From Kluyvera ascorbata_C (GTDB taxonomy: Bacteria; Pseudomonadota; Gammaproteobacteria; Enterobacterales; Enterobacteriaceae): DNA of 64,000 bases. The stretch is from positions 172,510 through 236,509 of the forward strand of contig NZ_JBIQOI010000007.1 of assembly GCF_044197065.1 (NCBI RefSeq). The letters are read 5' to 3'. This document shows, one piece after another, positions 1 to 8,852 of this stretch. A model generated the notes under the pieces. The model worked only from the letters and a program-made list of their open reading frames with translations. It was not told the DNA's origin and did not search any database. The first letter of the stretch is position 1, and every line of letters begins with the position of its first letter. The position numbers were made by a program, and so were the translations under genes.

Positions 1-761
1 TGGAAGTGAACCTCGGCGCGACCGCTATCGGTACCCGCCTGAACACCCCGGACGGCTATCAGCAACTGGCAGTGCAGAAGCTGGCGGAAGTCAGTAACCT
101 GGCGGTTGTCCCGGCGGAAGACCTGATTGAAGCGACCTCCGACTGCGGCGCCTACGTGATGGTGCACAGCTCGCTGAAACGCCTGGCGGTGAAAATGTCG
201 AAGATCTGTAACGACCTTCGCCTGCTCTCCTCCGGCCCACGCGCTGGCCTGAACGAAATCAACCTGCCGGAACTGCAAGCGGGCTCGTCCATCATGCCAG
301 CCAAAGTGAACCCAGTGGTGCCAGAAGTGGTGAACCAGGTCTGCTTCAAGGTTATTGGCAACGACACCACCGTCACCATGGCGTCTGAAGCCGGTCAGCT
401 GCAGCTGAACGTGATGGAGCCAGTCATTGGCCAGGCGCTGTTTGAGTCTATCCACATCCTGACCAACGCCTGCTACAACCTGCTGGAAAAATGTATCGAC
501 GGCATCACCGCGAACAAAGAAGTGTGCGAAAGCTACGTCTATAACTCAATTGGTATCGTCACCTACCTCAACCCGTTCATCGGCCACCACAACGGCGACA
601 TCGTCGGTAAAATCTGTGCCGAAACCGGTAAGAGCGTGCGTGAAGTGGTGCTGGAGCGCGGCCTGCTGACGGAAACGGAGCTGGACGATATCTTCTCTCC
701 GCAGAACCTGATGCATCCGGCCTATAAAGCGAAGCGCTATACCGATGAAAGCGAACAGTAG
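1..761 (+). CDS. aspA: Aspartate ammonia-lyase, C-terminal part (5' end outside window)
   Basis: This is the C-terminal half of aspartase, which reversibly deaminates L-aspartate to fumarate and ammonia in the cytoplasm. The reading frame is open at the window edge (first full codon at base 3), so the start is missing. The fumarase/aspartase signature GSSxMPxKxNP is seen as GSSIMPAKVNP, and the chain ends in YTDESEQ as in E. coli AspA. Similarity to E. coli AspA is very high throughout. The downstream gene is a C4-dicarboxylate transporter, the usual partner for anaerobic fumarate respiration from aspartate. A strong hairpin terminator separates the two, so dcuA probably also has its own promoter. 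Confidence 0.97.
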   Translation, partial: EVNLGATAIGTRLNTPDGYQQLAVQKLAEVSNLAVVPAEDLIEATSDCGAYVMVHSSLKRLAVKMSKICNDLRLLSSGPRAGLNEINLPELQAGSSIMPAKVNPVVPEVVNQVCFKVIGNDTTVTMASEAGQLQLNVMEPVIGQALFESIHILTNACYNLLEKCIDGITANKEVCESYVYNSIGIVTYLNPFIGHHNGDIVGKICAETGKSVREVVLERGLLTETELDDIFSPQNLMHPAYKAKRYTDESEQ

Positions 762-782
762 TCTTTCTAACTAATAAACTGA

Positions 783-809
783 GGCATGTCATGATGACAT
801 GCCTTTTTT
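783..809 (+). terminator. Rho-independent terminator after aspA
   Basis: GGCATGTCAT pairs with ATGACATGCC across a very short loop and is followed by TTTTTTG. It sits 21 bases after the aspA stop codon. Confidence 0.85.
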
Positions 810-871
810 GTTTCTATAATTCACGAAAACACAACAATTACATATCAACTTGTTAAACAAGGAAGGCTACT

Positions 872-2173
872 ATGTTTGGAGCAGAACTGGTCATTGTGCT
901 TCTTGCCATTTATCTGGGGGCAAGACTTGGCGGCATTGGTATCGGCTTCGCCGGCGGTTTCGGCGTGCTGGTGCTGACGCTCATCTTTCAAATTAAACCC
1001 GGTGCGATACCCTTTGACGTTATTGAAATCATCATGGCGGTTATCGCTGCCATTGCCGCGATGCAAATCGCCGGCGGGATGGATTATCTCGTCAGTCTGG
1101 CCGAGCGACTGCTCCGCCGCCACCCTAAATACATCACCTTCTTAGCGCCGCTGGTCACCTGGTTTATGACCATTCTGGCGGGTACCGGGCACACCGCGTT
1201 CTCCACGCTGCCGGTCATCACCGAAGTGGCCAAAGAGCAGGGTATCCGCCCTTCTCGCCCACTCTCTATTGCCGTGGTGGCCTCGCAGATTGCGATTACC
1301 GCCTCACCCATCTCTGCGGCGGTGGTGTTCTTCGCCGGTATCCTCGAACCGATGGGCGTAAGCTACCTGACGCTGCTGGCTATCTGTATTCCGGTCACGC
1401 TGATTGCCGTCATGCTCACCGCCGTTGTCTGTAACTTCCTCGGCTGCGAGCTGAAAGATGACCCGGTGTATCAGGAACGTCTGGCAAAAGGCGAAGTGCG
1501 CCTGCGCGGCAGCAAAGTGTTTGAGCTGAAGCCGCATGCGAAACGCTCCGTCCTGCTGTTCCTGATTGGTATTGTGGCGGTGATGTTCTACGCCACCGCC
1601 ATCAGCGACACCGTTGGGCTGATTCAGAACCCGATACTGCCGCGTAACGAAGCGATTGTGGTATTCATGCTGACCATCGCCACGCTGATTTGCATCACTT
1701 GTAAAGTCGATACCGGCGAGATCCTCAACGCCAGCACCTTTAAGTCCGGCATGAGCGCCTGCGTGTGCGTACTGGGCGTCGCATGGCTGGGTGATACCTT
1801 CGTGAAAGCGCATATCACCGACATTCAGGCGGTAGCGGGCGACCTGCTGCATAACTACCCGTGGCTGCTGGCGGTGGTGCTGTTCTTTGCCGCCACCCTG
1901 CTTTACTCCCAGGCGGCGACCACCAAAGCGCTGATGCCTGCGGCGCTGATGCTCGGCGTCACCCCATTAACAGCCATTGCCTCTTTTGCGGCGGTTTCCG
2001 CGCTGTTCGTGCTGCCAACCTACCCAACGCTGCTGGCGGCGGTAGAAATGGATGACACCGGCTCCACCCGTATCGGCAAATACGTGTTTAACCACGCCTT
2101 CCTGATCCCGGGCGTTATCGCCATTACGCTGTGCGTGATCTTCGGTTTTATCTTCGGCGGCCTGATGCTCTAA
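872..2173 (+). CDS. dcuA: Anaerobic C4-dicarboxylate antiporter DcuA
   Basis: This is a 433-residue polytopic inner-membrane protein of the DcuA/DcuB family, exchanging aspartate, fumarate or malate for succinate. The length equals E. coli DcuA, and family stretches such as ARLGGIGIGFAGG at the N terminus, ITASPISAAVV in the middle and LPTYPTLLAAVEMDDTG near the C terminus are conserved. The whole chain is hydrophobic with about ten or more predicted membrane segments. The ATG start has a good ribosome-binding site (AAGGAAGG). Gene order aspA-dcuA-cutA-dsbD is the E. coli one, which supports DcuA over DcuB. A GC-rich terminator follows. Confidence 0.93.
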   Translation: MFGAELVIVLLAIYLGARLGGIGIGFAGGFGVLVLTLIFQIKPGAIPFDVIEIIMAVIAAIAAMQIAGGMDYLVSLAERLLRRHPKYITFLAPLVTWFMTILAGTGHTAFSTLPVITEVAKEQGIRPSRPLSIAVVASQIAITASPISAAVVFFAGILEPMGVSYLTLLAICIPVTLIAVMLTAVVCNFLGCELKDDPVYQERLAKGEVRLRGSKVFELKPHAKRSVLLFLIGIVAVMFYATAISDTVGLIQNPILPRNEAIVVFMLTIATLICITCKVDTGEILNASTFKSGMSACVCVLGVAWLGDTFVKAHITDIQAVAGDLLHNYPWLLAVVLFFAATLLYSQAATTKALMPAALMLGVTPLTAIASFAAVSALFVLPTYPTLLAAVEMDDTGSTRIGKYVFNHAFLIPGVIAITLCVIFGFIFGGLML

Positions 2174-2195
2174 TCCGCTGTAAAAATCATTAAAG

Positions 2196-2220
2196 TCGGG
2201 CCGCGCTGCGGCCCGATTCA
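2196..2220 (+). terminator. Terminator after dcuA
   Basis: The inverted repeat TCGGGCCGC / GCGGCCCGA with a 3-base loop lies 22 bases after the dcuA stop and is followed by a weak T-rich run (TTCATTC). Confidence 0.7.
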
Positions 2221-2278
2221 TTCAAACCCCATTCCCCACCGTGCTATAGTGCCTCTTTTCATCGATACGAGGTTTGCA

Positions 2279-2602
2279 ATGAGTATTCCCGACGCTGTTG
2301 TGGTTCTCTGTACTGCTCCTGATGAAGCCACCGCCCAGGATCTGGCGGCGAAAGTGCTGGCGGAAAAGCTGGCGGCCTGCGCCACGCTGCTGCCCGGCGC
2401 AACATCGCTCTACTACTGGGAGGGGAAACTCGAACAGGAGTATGAAGTGCAGATGCTGCTGAAAACCGACCACGCGCACCAGCAAGCGCTGCTCGATTGT
2501 CTGAAGACTCACCACCCGTATCAAACGCCCGAACTTCTGGTTTTACCCGTTACTCACGCAGATACTGATTACCTCTCATGGCTCAACGCTTCCTTACGCT
2601 GA
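2279..2602 (+). CDS. cutA: Divalent-cation tolerance protein CutA
   Basis: This 107-residue protein matches E. coli CutA almost end to end from VVVLCTAPDEATAQDLA to YLSWLNASLR. CutA is a small trimeric protein linked genetically to copper and other divalent-metal tolerance; its biochemical role is unsettled. The ATG at this position is preferred over a GTG 30 bases upstream because GAGG lies 7 bases before it and the upstream region contains a TATAGT -10-like box. Its 3' end overlaps the start of dsbD by 25 bases, as in E. coli, so the two are probably translated from one message. Confidence 0.93.
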   Translation: MSIPDAVVVLCTAPDEATAQDLAAKVLAEKLAACATLLPGATSLYYWEGKLEQEYEVQMLLKTDHAHQQALLDCLKTHHPYQTPELLVLPVTHADTDYLSWLNASLR

Positions 2603-4284
2603 TTCTGCTGCTGTGCAGCACCTCAGCCTTTGCCGGGCTGTTCGACGCGCCCGGCCGCACTCATTTCGTTCCTGCTGATCAGGCCTTCGCCTTTGATTTT
2701 CAGCAAAACCAGCACGATGTGAACCTCACCTGGCAGGTGAAAGACGGCTACTACCTCTACCGCAAACAGGTGCAGGTGACCCCGGCTAACGCCAGCATCG
2801 CCCCGCTTCAGATGCCCAACGGCGAGTGGCATAGCGACGAGTTTTACGGCAAAAGCGAAATCTATCGCCACAGCCTGACCGTGCCGGTGACGCTAACCCA
2901 AGCGAACGCCGGCGCGACGCTCACCGTCACCTACCAGGGCTGTGCCGATGCGGGCTTCTGCTACCCGCCGGAAACCAAAACCGTACCATTGAGCGCGGTC
3001 GCCCAAGCCGCGCAGACACCTCCCCCTCTCCCCTCCGGGGAGAGGGCCGGGGTGAGGGGCAACACCAGCGCGGACTTACCGTTCTCCGCCCTCTGGGCCC
3101 TATTAATCGGCATCGGCATCGCCTTCACCCCCTGCGTGTTACCGATGTACCCGCTGATCTCCGGCATGGTCCTCGGCGGTAAACAGCGCCTCTCCACCGC
3201 CCGCGCGCTGCTGCTGGCCTTTATCTACGTGCAGGGCATGGCGCTCACCTACACCGCGCTCGGCCTGGTGGTGGCCGCTGCCGGGATGCAGTTCCAGGCG
3301 GCGCTTCAACATCCGTACGTGCTGATTGGTCTGTCGGCAGTATTTATCCTGCTGGCGCTGTCGATGTTTGGTGCCTTCTCGCTGCAATTGCCATCGTCGC
3401 TGCAAACCCGCCTCACCCTGATGAGCAATCGCCAGCAGGGCGGCTCGATGGGCGGCGTATTTGCCATGGGGGCAATTGCCGGGCTTATCTGCTCGCCGTG
3501 CACCACCGCGCCGCTGAGCGCCATTCTGCTGTACATCGCCCAAAGCGGTAATCTGTGGCTCGGCGGCGGTACGCTGTACCTTTACGCGCTGGGGATGGGT
3601 CTGCCGCTGATTCTGGTGACGGTATTCGGCAACCGCCTGCTGCCAAAAAGCGGGCCGTGGATGGCGCACGTCAAAACCGCCTTTGGCTTTGTGATCCTCG
3701 CCCTGCCGGTGTTCCTGCTGGAACGCATTATTGGCGACGTCTGGGGGCTACGGCTGTGGTCGATGCTCGGCGTGGCGTTCTTCGGCTGGGCGTTTATTAC
3801 TAGCCTGGGTTTGCAAAAACCGTGGCAGCGCATTGGGCAAATACTCCTGCTCGCTGCCGCGCTGATTAGCGTGCGCCCGTTACAGGATTGGGCCTTTGGC
3901 ACCACCGTGGCGCAAAGCCAATCGCACCTCAACTTTACCCGCATCAGCAATGTTGAAACACTGAACGCGGCGCTCGCCAACGCTCAGGGTAAGCCGGTGA
4001 TGCTCGACCTGTACGCCGACTGGTGCGTGGCCTGCAAAGAGTTTGAGAAGTACACCTTCAGCGACCCGCAGGTACAGCAGGCGCTGCAAAACACGGTACT
4101 GCTACAGGCGGACGTGACCGCCAACAGCGCCGAGGACGTGGCGCTGCTAAAACATTTACAGGTTCTGGGCCTGCCGACCATTCTCTTCTTTGACGAGAAC
4201 GGCAACGAGCAGCCCGCACTACGGGTGACCGGATTCAAGGATGCCGCCGCGTTCCGCGCACATTTGCGCGATCGCCAACCGTAG
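2578..4284 (+). CDS. dsbD: Thiol:disulfide interchange protein DsbD
   Basis: DsbD carries electrons from cytoplasmic thioredoxin across the inner membrane to periplasmic DsbC, DsbG and CcmG. The 568-residue protein has a signal peptide (cleavage expected after AFA), an N-terminal immunoglobulin-like alpha domain with a CADAGFC redox pair near residue 122, a membrane beta domain of eight segments with TPCVLP and SPCTTAP cysteines, and a C-terminal thioredoxin-like gamma domain with WCVAC. All six redox cysteines are present. The stretch linking alpha and beta domains (about residues 146-164) differs from E. coli and is encoded by a REP-like palindrome, described separately. The gene overlaps cutA and precedes yjdC by 46 bases. 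Confidence 0.96.
   Translation: MAQRFLTLILLLCSTSAFAGLFDAPGRTHFVPADQAFAFDFQQNQHDVNLTWQVKDGYYLYRKQVQVTPANASIAPLQMPNGEWHSDEFYGKSEIYRHSLTVPVTLTQANAGATLTVTYQGCADAGFCYPPETKTVPLSAVAQAAQTPPPLPSGERAGVRGNTSADLPFSALWALLIGIGIAFTPCVLPMYPLISGMVLGGKQRLSTARALLLAFIYVQGMALTYTALGLVVAAAGMQFQAALQHPYVLIGLSAVFILLALSMFGAFSLQLPSSLQTRLTLMSNRQQGGSMGGVFAMGAIAGLICSPCTTAPLSAILLYIAQSGNLWLGGGTLYLYALGMGLPLILVTVFGNRLLPKSGPWMAHVKTAFGFVILALPVFLLERIIGDVWGLRLWSMLGVAFFGWAFITSLGLQKPWQRIGQILLLAAALISVRPLQDWAFGTTVAQSQSHLNFTRISNVETLNAALANAQGKPVMLDLYADWCVACKEFEKYTFSDPQVQQALQNTVLLQADVTANSAEDVALLKHLQVLGLPTILFFDENGNEQPALRVTGFKDAAAFRAHLRDRQP
3021..3060. repeat. REP-like palindrome inserted in frame in the dsbD linker
   Basis: CCCTCTCCCC and GGGGAGAGGG form a perfect 10-bp stem with a 3-base loop, followed by CCGGGGTGAGGG. 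This is the layout of an interspersed palindrome usually found between genes in Enterobacteriaceae and Pseudomonas. Here it is read through as PPPLPSGERAGVRG. Confidence 0.75.
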
Positions 4285-4330
4285 ACAACACTTTTAGACG
4301 GGAAACTGTCAGGAACGGAGGAGAAACACC

Positions 4331-4906
4331 GTGCAACGCGAAGACGTACTGGGAGAAGCTCTACAGCTCCTTGAGCAAGAAGGGATTGCGAGCACCACGC
4401 TGGAGATGGTTGCCGAACGCGTAGATCGCCCGCTGGACGAACTGCGCCGTTTCTGGCCGGACAGCGAAGCGCTGCTGTATGACGCGCTGCGCTACCTGAG
4501 CCAGCAGGTGGAGACCTGGCGTCGCCAGTTGATGCTTAATGAGGAACTGACCCCCGAGCAAAAACTGCTGGCCCGCTACACCGCGCTGACCGAATGCGTG
4601 GCGAAAAACCGCTATCCTGGCTGCCTGTTTATCGCCGCCTGTACCTTCTACCCGGAGGCGGATCACCCGATTCACCAGCTCGCCGAGCAGCAGAAGCAGG
4701 CCGCCTATGAGTACAGCCATCAGCTGTTAAGTCAGCTGGAAGTGGATGACCCGCCAATGGTCGCCAAACAGATGCAACTGGTGCTGGAAGGCTGCCTGAG
4801 CCGCATGCTGGTCAGCCGCAGCCAGGCCGACGTGGACACCGCGCACCGTCTTGCCGAAGACATCCTGCGCTTTGCCCAGTGCCGCCAGAACGGCGCGCTG
4901 ACCTAA
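4331..4906 (+). CDS. yjdC: TetR/AcrR-family transcriptional regulator YjdC
   Basis: A 191-residue TetR-type regulator closely matching E. coli YjdC over its full length (for example QADVDTAHRLAEDILRFA near the end). The N-terminal helix-turn-helix covers roughly residues 5-50 and the remainder is the ligand-binding and dimerisation domain. The start is GTG with a strong ribosome-binding site (AACGGAGG) 9 bases upstream. It follows dsbD in the same direction as in E. coli. Its ligand and targets are not evident from the sequence. The stop codon overlaps the convergent stop of the LysE-type exporter by 3 bases, leaving no room for a terminator. Confidence 0.9.
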   Translation: MQREDVLGEALQLLEQEGIASTTLEMVAERVDRPLDELRRFWPDSEALLYDALRYLSQQVETWRRQLMLNEELTPEQKLLARYTALTECVAKNRYPGCLFIAACTFYPEADHPIHQLAEQQKQAAYEYSHQLLSQLEVDDPPMVAKQMQLVLEGCLSRMLVSRSQADVDTAHRLAEDILRFAQCRQNGALT

Positions 4907-5493
4907 GCCAGCATCCCCGCCCACGCGGAGACCAACAGGCACAGCGCCATCAGCCGCTGAAACCGCACCATCGCTACGGTGGTGCGGAACACCCGGTTCA
5001 CCGCTTTCCCCAGCCACGCCCAGCACATCAGACACGCCACCGAGATCAGCAAAAACCACAGCGCCATCAGCGCCACCTCACGTACCGCGTGTTCGCCCGC
5101 CGGAGCAAACAGGCTCACCACCGCCAGCGCCATCATCCAGGTTTTCGGGTTTATCACCTGCAACAGCGCCGCCGCTTTCGCGGTAAAGCGATGATGTGAC
5201 TGCCCGGCAATATTCGCCGCCGGCGCGCAGAACAGCTGCCAGCTCATCCACGTCAGCCACAGCACGCCCGCCCAGCTCATCACCAGGCGCACCAGCGGAT
5301 ACTGGCGCAATAGCTCACCCGCGCCCGCGCCGGAGACCAGAACAATTAAACTTGCCGCTACGCAGCCGCTGACGAGCGCCGGAATAGTCGCCCGCACGCC
5401 ATAGTGCTGGCTATTGGTCAGAACAAGGATATTGGTCGGCCCCGGCGTTATCGACGCGACAAAAGCAAACAGCAGAAACGGCATGATATTCAC
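4903..5493 (-). CDS. LysE/RhtB-family amino-acid exporter
   Basis: A 196-residue inner-membrane protein with five to six hydrophobic segments and the LysE/RhtB N-terminal signature SITPGPTNILVL. Members export amino acids or derivatives; the substrate here cannot be told. GTG is chosen as start because AAGGAG lies 6 bases upstream, whereas an ATG 9 bases further in would have a long spacing. It is transcribed 36 bases after the AraC-type gene in the same direction, so the regulator and exporter probably form an operon. Confidence 0.85.
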   Translation of the reverse strand: MNIMPFLLFAFVASITPGPTNILVLTNSQHYGVRATIPALVSGCVAASLIVLVSGAGAGELLRQYPLVRLVMSWAGVLWLTWMSWQLFCAPAANIAGQSHHRFTAKAAALLQVINPKTWMMALAVVSLFAPAGEHAVREVALMALWFLLISVACLMCWAWLGKAVNRVFRTTVAMVRFQRLMALCLLVSAWAGMLA

Positions 5494-5529
5494 AGGTGAC
5501 TCCTTATTATTAGAGCCCCGACTGTGCCG

Positions 5530-6378
5530 TTATTTATTGGAAACGTCTGGAAGGTTTGTGCACAACCGACGGTAGTGGGCCGGTGAGATGCGATACGCCC
5601 GCTGGAACCAGCGTCCGAGGTGGCTCTGGTCGGCAAAGCCGAGCGTCGCCGCCACGTCCACCGGCTGCTCGCCCAGCGACAGCAGCTGGCGCGCTTTCGC
5701 CAACCGCAGCTGGATCAACCACGCGTGTGGGGCCAGGTTGAACTCACGCTTAAAGCTGCGCGTGAGGGTAAAACGGTCGGTACCCGTCTCCCGCGCTAAA
5801 TCAGACAGCCCGATATTGTCGCCCATATGCGCATGCAGATAATCCCGCGCCCGATGGGCAATCGCCGAGCTTTGAATCGCCGACGGCAGTCGCTTGCGCC
5901 ACTGGCAGTGCGCGGTCAGCTGCGCCAGCAGGCCGTCCATGCTGCTCTGCTGCACAATGCGCATCTCATCGGTATGCAGCGTGCTGAACGTCTCGCCAAT
6001 CGCCCGTACCAGCTGCGGTTCGCGGGTGAGCGTTTGGTTAAAGTGCAGCGAATAGCTGTCCGGCGTGGCGTCATACAGCCCGCGCAACGTGTTGGTCAGC
6101 CAGCGTTCGTCGAGGTAAAAGGTGAGATAGGTAAAGCCACCGGCCACCGGCGCTTCACCGTCGTGAATTTCCCCCGGCTCCAGCAGAAAGGCATCGCCCG
6201 GCACGCTATGGTGACGCTCGCGACGACAGTGAAACTGCTGGGTGCCAGACAGCGTGATCCCCACCAGATAGCTATCATGCCAGTGCGGGTCAAACGCGTA
6301 CCCTTCAAAGTGCGCTTTGATTGTCTCAATGCCCGTATCGGCATGCTGTCGCAGCTCAAGCCAGTCTTTCGTTGCCAT
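5530..6378 (-). CDS. AraC-family transcriptional regulator with N-terminal cupin domain
   Basis: A 282-residue regulator. Residues 10-150 form an AraC-type cupin sensor (HWHDSYLVGITLSG, PGDAFLLEPGEIHDG). Residues 180-275 hold two helix-turn-helix motifs, with the AraC signature seen as GFADQSHLGRWFQRAYRISPAHYR. It lies directly upstream of a LysE-type exporter on the same strand, and such pairs commonly form an effector-induced export unit. The ATG start was taken from where the cupin domain begins; no strong ribosome-binding site is obvious. It ends the core block, about 170 bases from the tRNA gene. Confidence 0.88.
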   Translation of the reverse strand: MATKDWLELRQHADTGIETIKAHFEGYAFDPHWHDSYLVGITLSGTQQFHCRRERHHSVPGDAFLLEPGEIHDGEAPVAGGFTYLTFYLDERWLTNTLRGLYDATPDSYSLHFNQTLTREPQLVRAIGETFSTLHTDEMRIVQQSSMDGLLAQLTAHCQWRKRLPSAIQSSAIAHRARDYLHAHMGDNIGLSDLARETGTDRFTLTRSFKREFNLAPHAWLIQLRLAKARQLLSLGEQPVDVAATLGFADQSHLGRWFQRAYRISPAHYRRLCTNLPDVSNK

Positions 6379-6547
6379 ACCGCCCCCCTCTCACCGCCAG
6401 CATTGCCCGATTGCCGCGCCGATGTCTGGAAGATTTGTGCAATCCCCCGACGCAAACGCGTAGATTGCCGCAATAGTAAGCAGTTGAACAGCTTTTCGGT
6501 GAATTTGGTTGACGTGAAGGAGCGACTACGGTTTAATGCGCCTCGTT

Positions 6548-6623
6548 GCCCGGATAGCTCAGTCGGTAGAGCAGGGGATTGAAAATCCCCGTGTCCTTGG
6601 TTCGATTCCGAGTCCGGGCACCA
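6548..6623 (+). tRNA. pheU: tRNA-Phe (anticodon GAA)
   Basis: The 76-base cloverleaf reads GCCCGGA (acceptor), AGCTCAGTCGGTAGAGC (D arm), GGGGATTGAAAATCCCC (anticodon arm, GAA at 6581-6583), GGTTCGATTCC (T arm) and TCCGGGC plus encoded ACCA. In E. coli a tRNA-Phe gene (pheU) lies beside yjdC-dsbD, matching this context. The gene is intact at its 3' end because the adjacent integrase restores it. Confidence 0.98.
6600..6623. other. Probable attL core (3' end of tRNA-Phe)
   Basis: P4-type integrases usually recombine in the T arm and 3' end of a tRNA gene, and one starts 195 bases downstream. A matching direct repeat (attR) was not found in this window, so the right end of the island probably lies outside it or has been lost. 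Confidence 0.5.
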
Positions 6624-6818
6624 AATTCATATCAACGGACCTCCACGGAGGTCCGTTTTTGCATTCTAAGCCCGCAAAAATCAACCCTTCTACAATCCCT
6701 TAACTCCACCCAACTCAATCAACTTCAACCCGCATCAAGTCCCTTGCGAGGGTACAACTGAGGGTATAGTCTGATTCGATAAAATTTATACCCCTTTTAC
6801 TATCAGGAGATACCGCCA

Positions 6819-8081
6819 ATGGCGCTCACTGACGCTAAAATCCGTGCAGCTAAACCGGATGAAAAACCTTATAAACTTGCAGACAGCGGCAACATGTTTT
6901 TGCTCGTTCACCCTAACGGCTCGCGCTACTGGCGGCTCCGCTACCGGTTTCTGGGCAAAGAGAAAACGCTCGCTCTGGGTATCTATCCTGAAGTCTCGTT
7001 ATCAGAGGCAAGGGAAAAACGCGATACGGCGAGGAAGCTGATAGCTGAGGGAACTGACCCGTGCGAACATAAACGGATCAAAAAGTCTGTGCCTGAAACA
7101 GCTCAGACATTCGAAGGCATCGCAAGGCAGTGGCATAAGAGCAACAAAAAATGGTCAGCTTCACACAGTGAGAAGATACTTAAAAGCCTCGAAACTCATG
7201 TGTTTCCCTTTATTGGCTCACGTGACATTACCACCCTCAGAACTCCCGATTTACTTGTTCCAGTAAAGGCAGCCGAAGCCAAAGAGATCTATGAGATTGC
7301 AGCGCGCCTTCAGCAGCGTATCACTGCAATCATGCGCTATGCTGCCCAGTCAGGCATTATCACCTATAACCCCGCCGTTGATATGGCTGGCGCTTTAACG
7401 ACAGTGAAACGCCAGCACCGCCCTGCCCTCGCCTTAAATCGCATTTCAGAGCTACTTGAACGATTGGATGCATACAGAGGGCAACCTCTCACCCGACTGA
7501 CAACTAAACTTACCCTGCTCATCTTCATCCGTTCCAGTGAACTACGCTTTGCCAGGTGGTCTGAGATCGACGTTAAGAAAGCCATGTGGACCATTCCTCC
7601 TGAGCGGGAACCTATTGAAGGGGTCAAGTATTCCCATCGTGGCTCAAAAATGCGAACAGAGCATCTTGTGCCACTCTCTACTCAGGCGCTGAATATACTG
7701 CAGCAGATCCACACGATCAGCGGAGAACATGAACTGATTTTCACCGGCGATCACAATCCATGGAAACCCATGAGTGAAAATACCGTGAATAACGCACTGC
7801 GACTGATGGGCTACGATACAAAGGTCGATGTCTGTGGTCACGGATTCCGGGCAATGGCCTGCAGTTCGTTGATTGAATCAGGATTATGGTCGAGAGATGC
7901 GGTTGAACGTCAGATGAGCCATCAGGAGCGTAATGGCGTACGGGCGGCTTACATTCACAAGGCGGAGTTTCTGGATGAACGAAGACTGATGCTGCAATGG
8001 TGGGGGGATTTTATCGACGCAAACATTCACGAGGTTGTTTCTCCTTTTGACTACGCCAGAGTCAATAATCCACTGAGATAA
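6819..8081 (+). CDS. P4-type tyrosine recombinase (integrase)
   Basis: This 420-residue site-specific recombinase integrates genomic islands at tRNA genes. Residues 1-90 form the DUF4102 arm-binding domain typical of P4/CP4 integrases (ALTDAKIRAAKP at the start). Residues 100-190 form the core-binding domain and 200-390 the catalytic domain. The catalytic residues are visible: R238 in IRSSELR, H341 and R344 in HGFR, H368 in SHQE and the nucleophile Y378 in AAYIH. The gene appears intact. It lies just downstream of tRNA-Phe in the same direction, the normal arrangement for islands in this site. Confidence 0.95.
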   Translation: MALTDAKIRAAKPDEKPYKLADSGNMFLLVHPNGSRYWRLRYRFLGKEKTLALGIYPEVSLSEAREKRDTARKLIAEGTDPCEHKRIKKSVPETAQTFEGIARQWHKSNKKWSASHSEKILKSLETHVFPFIGSRDITTLRTPDLLVPVKAAEAKEIYEIAARLQQRITAIMRYAAQSGIITYNPAVDMAGALTTVKRQHRPALALNRISELLERLDAYRGQPLTRLTTKLTLLIFIRSSELRFARWSEIDVKKAMWTIPPEREPIEGVKYSHRGSKMRTEHLVPLSTQALNILQQIHTISGEHELIFTGDHNPWKPMSENTVNNALRLMGYDTKVDVCGHGFRAMACSSLIESGLWSRDAVERQMSHQERNGVRAAYIHKAEFLDERRLMLQWWGDFIDANIHEVVSPFDYARVNNPLR

Positions 8082-8329
8082 TCAGGATTTCACTTATAAG
8101 CCTCGTAATCAGCCATCCAGCCTTTACGGTTGGCTGGCTTCACCTTCTGGATTTTTTTTTGTAAAGACTGACAGCAAACCGTACGAAACAGAATCAGATA
8201 AATACCCGGCTTTCCATTAACCATTTAAATTAAAACAACAAACATATAATGTTATATTTACAGAATTTTATAATTTAGTAAAATCTGTAAATTGTGCAGT
8301 ATCTGATATCAATCCAGAGGCTACTGACC

Positions 8330-8761
8330 ATGAAGATCCCCGTTTATCTGAAACATAAACCTGTCATTACTGTCGAAAATTATGATCGTATTGATGGTCC
8401 ATACGCTGACGACAGCGATGCCAAAGGCCTGTCAGTCGGCATCGCGCAGTGGAATTCCCCCGGCTGGACAGAGTTGTCAGCTAAAGTCTGGCGCAATACC
8501 GGAGAAAAATGGTCAAGGCAGTCAGAAGAACTTCCTCTGCACAGGGTGATAGACCTTGCAACCCTAGTCTGTATCGTGATGGATTACAGCAGGAATGGGC
8601 GTCTGTCTTCTGATGATGATTTTCCGGTCAGTCGGGCGGGAGATAACCCGGACCTGGAACATCACACGGAACTAATGAAAAAAGAACTAAAGCAGAATCA
8701 CAGATATCTGGATGAGAGTCTTAAACGACTTGCTGTCGAATTAAAAAGGGCCGGCTACTGA
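8330..8761 (+). CDS. DUF6530-like protein
   Basis: A 143-residue soluble protein of unknown function. The segment KHKPVITVENYDRIDGPYA followed by WRHTGEKWSRQSEELP-like residues (seen here as WRNTGEKWSRQSEELP) resembles the family I recall as DUF6530; this is from memory. The start is the ATG preceded by GAGG at 9 bases rather than a start 36 bases upstream. It is codirectional with kwaA, 91 bases ahead, so it could be cargo of the same defence cluster. No catalytic motif is visible. Confidence 0.6.
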   Translation: MKIPVYLKHKPVITVENYDRIDGPYADDSDAKGLSVGIAQWNSPGWTELSAKVWRNTGEKWSRQSEELPLHRVIDLATLVCIVMDYSRNGRLSSDDDFPVSRAGDNPDLEHHTELMKKELKQNHRYLDESLKRLAVELKRAGY

Positions 8762-8852
8762 CCGTTGTGGAAGCATCCGGCTGGTTAAACACCTTCCCGG
8801 TTGTCATCAAATATTGGTAAGATGTGAGTTTCCCCACAGGTTAGGAGGTAAA

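Noticed and set aside
8101..8161. Possible terminator after the integrase
   Set aside because: The stem (AGCCATCCAG/TTGGCTGGCT) has mismatches and the T run is separated from it by more than ten bases.
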